A stretch of DNA of 64,000 nt from Microvirga calopogonii. GTDB taxonomy: Bacteria > Pseudomonadota > Alphaproteobacteria > Rhizobiales > Beijerinckiaceae. This document shows positions 63,782-64,000 of this stretch, piece after piece. Made by a program: the position numbers and the translations under genes. Position 1 is the first letter of the stretch. Each line of letters begins with the position of its first letter. Below the pieces are notes generated by a model that was not told where the DNA came from, made no database searches, and saw nothing but the letters and a program-made list of their open reading frames with translations. The DNA lies in NCBI RefSeq assembly GCF_003347665.1, contig NZ_QDGA01000008.1, positions 63,747 to 127,746 of the forward strand. The letters run 5' to 3'.

Positions 63782-63802
63782 GCCTTTCCAAAGGAGCGAC
63801 CC

Positions 63803-64000
63803 ATGAAGCGTATGCTGGTCTTATCCACGATCCTGGCCGCCGGCTTCGGCACGGCGGCCCTGGCGCAGAATCCCGAGGTTCTGAAGCAGCAGGCCCCGAA
63901 CATGCCTGCGCCGAGCCAGATGCCGGCCGAGAAGGTCGAACCCGACAGCAACCTCTCCGGTCAGAACAACGGCCCGGCCGAAACGGGGTCGACCAATACC
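63803..64000 (+). CDS. small exported protein, truncated by the window end
   Basis: The first 66 codons of a gene that runs past the window. A Sec signal peptide (MLVLSTILAAGFGTAALAQ) is followed by a Pro/Asn/Gln-rich, probably unstructured segment (APNMPAPSQMPAEKVEPD). AAAGGAG precedes ATG 63803. The EcfG-type promoter directly upstream suggests a stress-induced periplasmic protein. Function unknown. Confidence 0.78.
   Translation, partial: MKRMLVLSTILAAGFGTAALAQNPEVLKQQAPNMPAPSQMPAEKVEPDSNLSGQNNGPAETGSTNT

Overview
The window is GC-rich, densely coded chromosomal DNA of an alphaproteobacterium. Gene content and order (rpmH-rnpA-yidC without yidD, ffs-dnaX-ybaB-recR, cytochrome c/kdsB/pheA, a DnaX with a reduced zinc site, SWIB and DUF892 stress proteins, CTTGAC-N17-CTATAT and GGAAC-N16-CGTT promoters) point to the Hyphomicrobiales, most likely a Methylobacteriaceae/Microvirga-type organism. 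That last step is inference. No phage, IS element, CRISPR array or plasmid backbone was seen.

Layout. 1-6490 (+): end of a VOC protein, then a nucleoside uptake and salvage operon: two ABC permeases, cdd, purine nucleoside phosphorylase, deoC, deoA and a GhrA-like 2-hydroxyacid dehydrogenase. 6669-14811 (-): a facing run of deoB, a GTP-cyclohydrolase-II homologue (URC1-like), a DUF1688 protein (URC4-like), upp, a DgoK-like kinase, an M17 aminopeptidase and an NlpC/P60 endopeptidase. Together these strands look like one locus that imports nucleosides, splits them to base plus (deoxy)ribose-phosphate and degrades uracil by the URC route. 14966-17103 (-): a cadherin/RTX-type secreted protein broken by a frameshift. 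17289-25121 (-): a Yej-type peptide ABC transporter with two tandem binding proteins. 25276-36305: cytochrome c, kdsB, pheA, GNAT, a LexA-box/sigma70 promoter driving an unassigned transcript, nudC, HIT, SRP RNA, dnaX-ybaB-recR, dapD-DUF805-dapE. 37063-50976: truA/GNAT/fmt/def, rmuC, a DUF892 protein, HAD nucleotidase, argB, DUF423, engB, CYTH-CHAD, Nudix, yidC-rnpA-rpmH, a TVP38/DedA-like protein. 51164-52782: histidine kinase and tRNA-Arg(ACG).

53 kb to the end is an accessory, stress-flavoured region: small membrane proteins (GlsB/YeaQ, DUF2892), a second DUF892 protein, a luxR-luxI quorum-sensing pair with a small follower gene, an XRE regulator, a four-gene envelope cluster, two single-domain response regulators, a UvsE-like UV endonuclease, a SWIB protein and a class IV aminotransferase. 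At least five transcription units here and one at 41 kb carry sites that fit the alphaproteobacterial general-stress sigma factor (EcfG) consensus, so this stretch reads as a clustered general stress regulon next to a quorum-sensing module.

The most interesting signals are the EcfG promoter cluster, an SD-sequestering hairpin directly before luxI, a LexA direct repeat fused to a consensus housekeeping promoter with no obvious gene behind it, the combined nucleoside-salvage/URC locus with an unexpected sugar-acid kinase, and five families of intergenic hairpin repeats.
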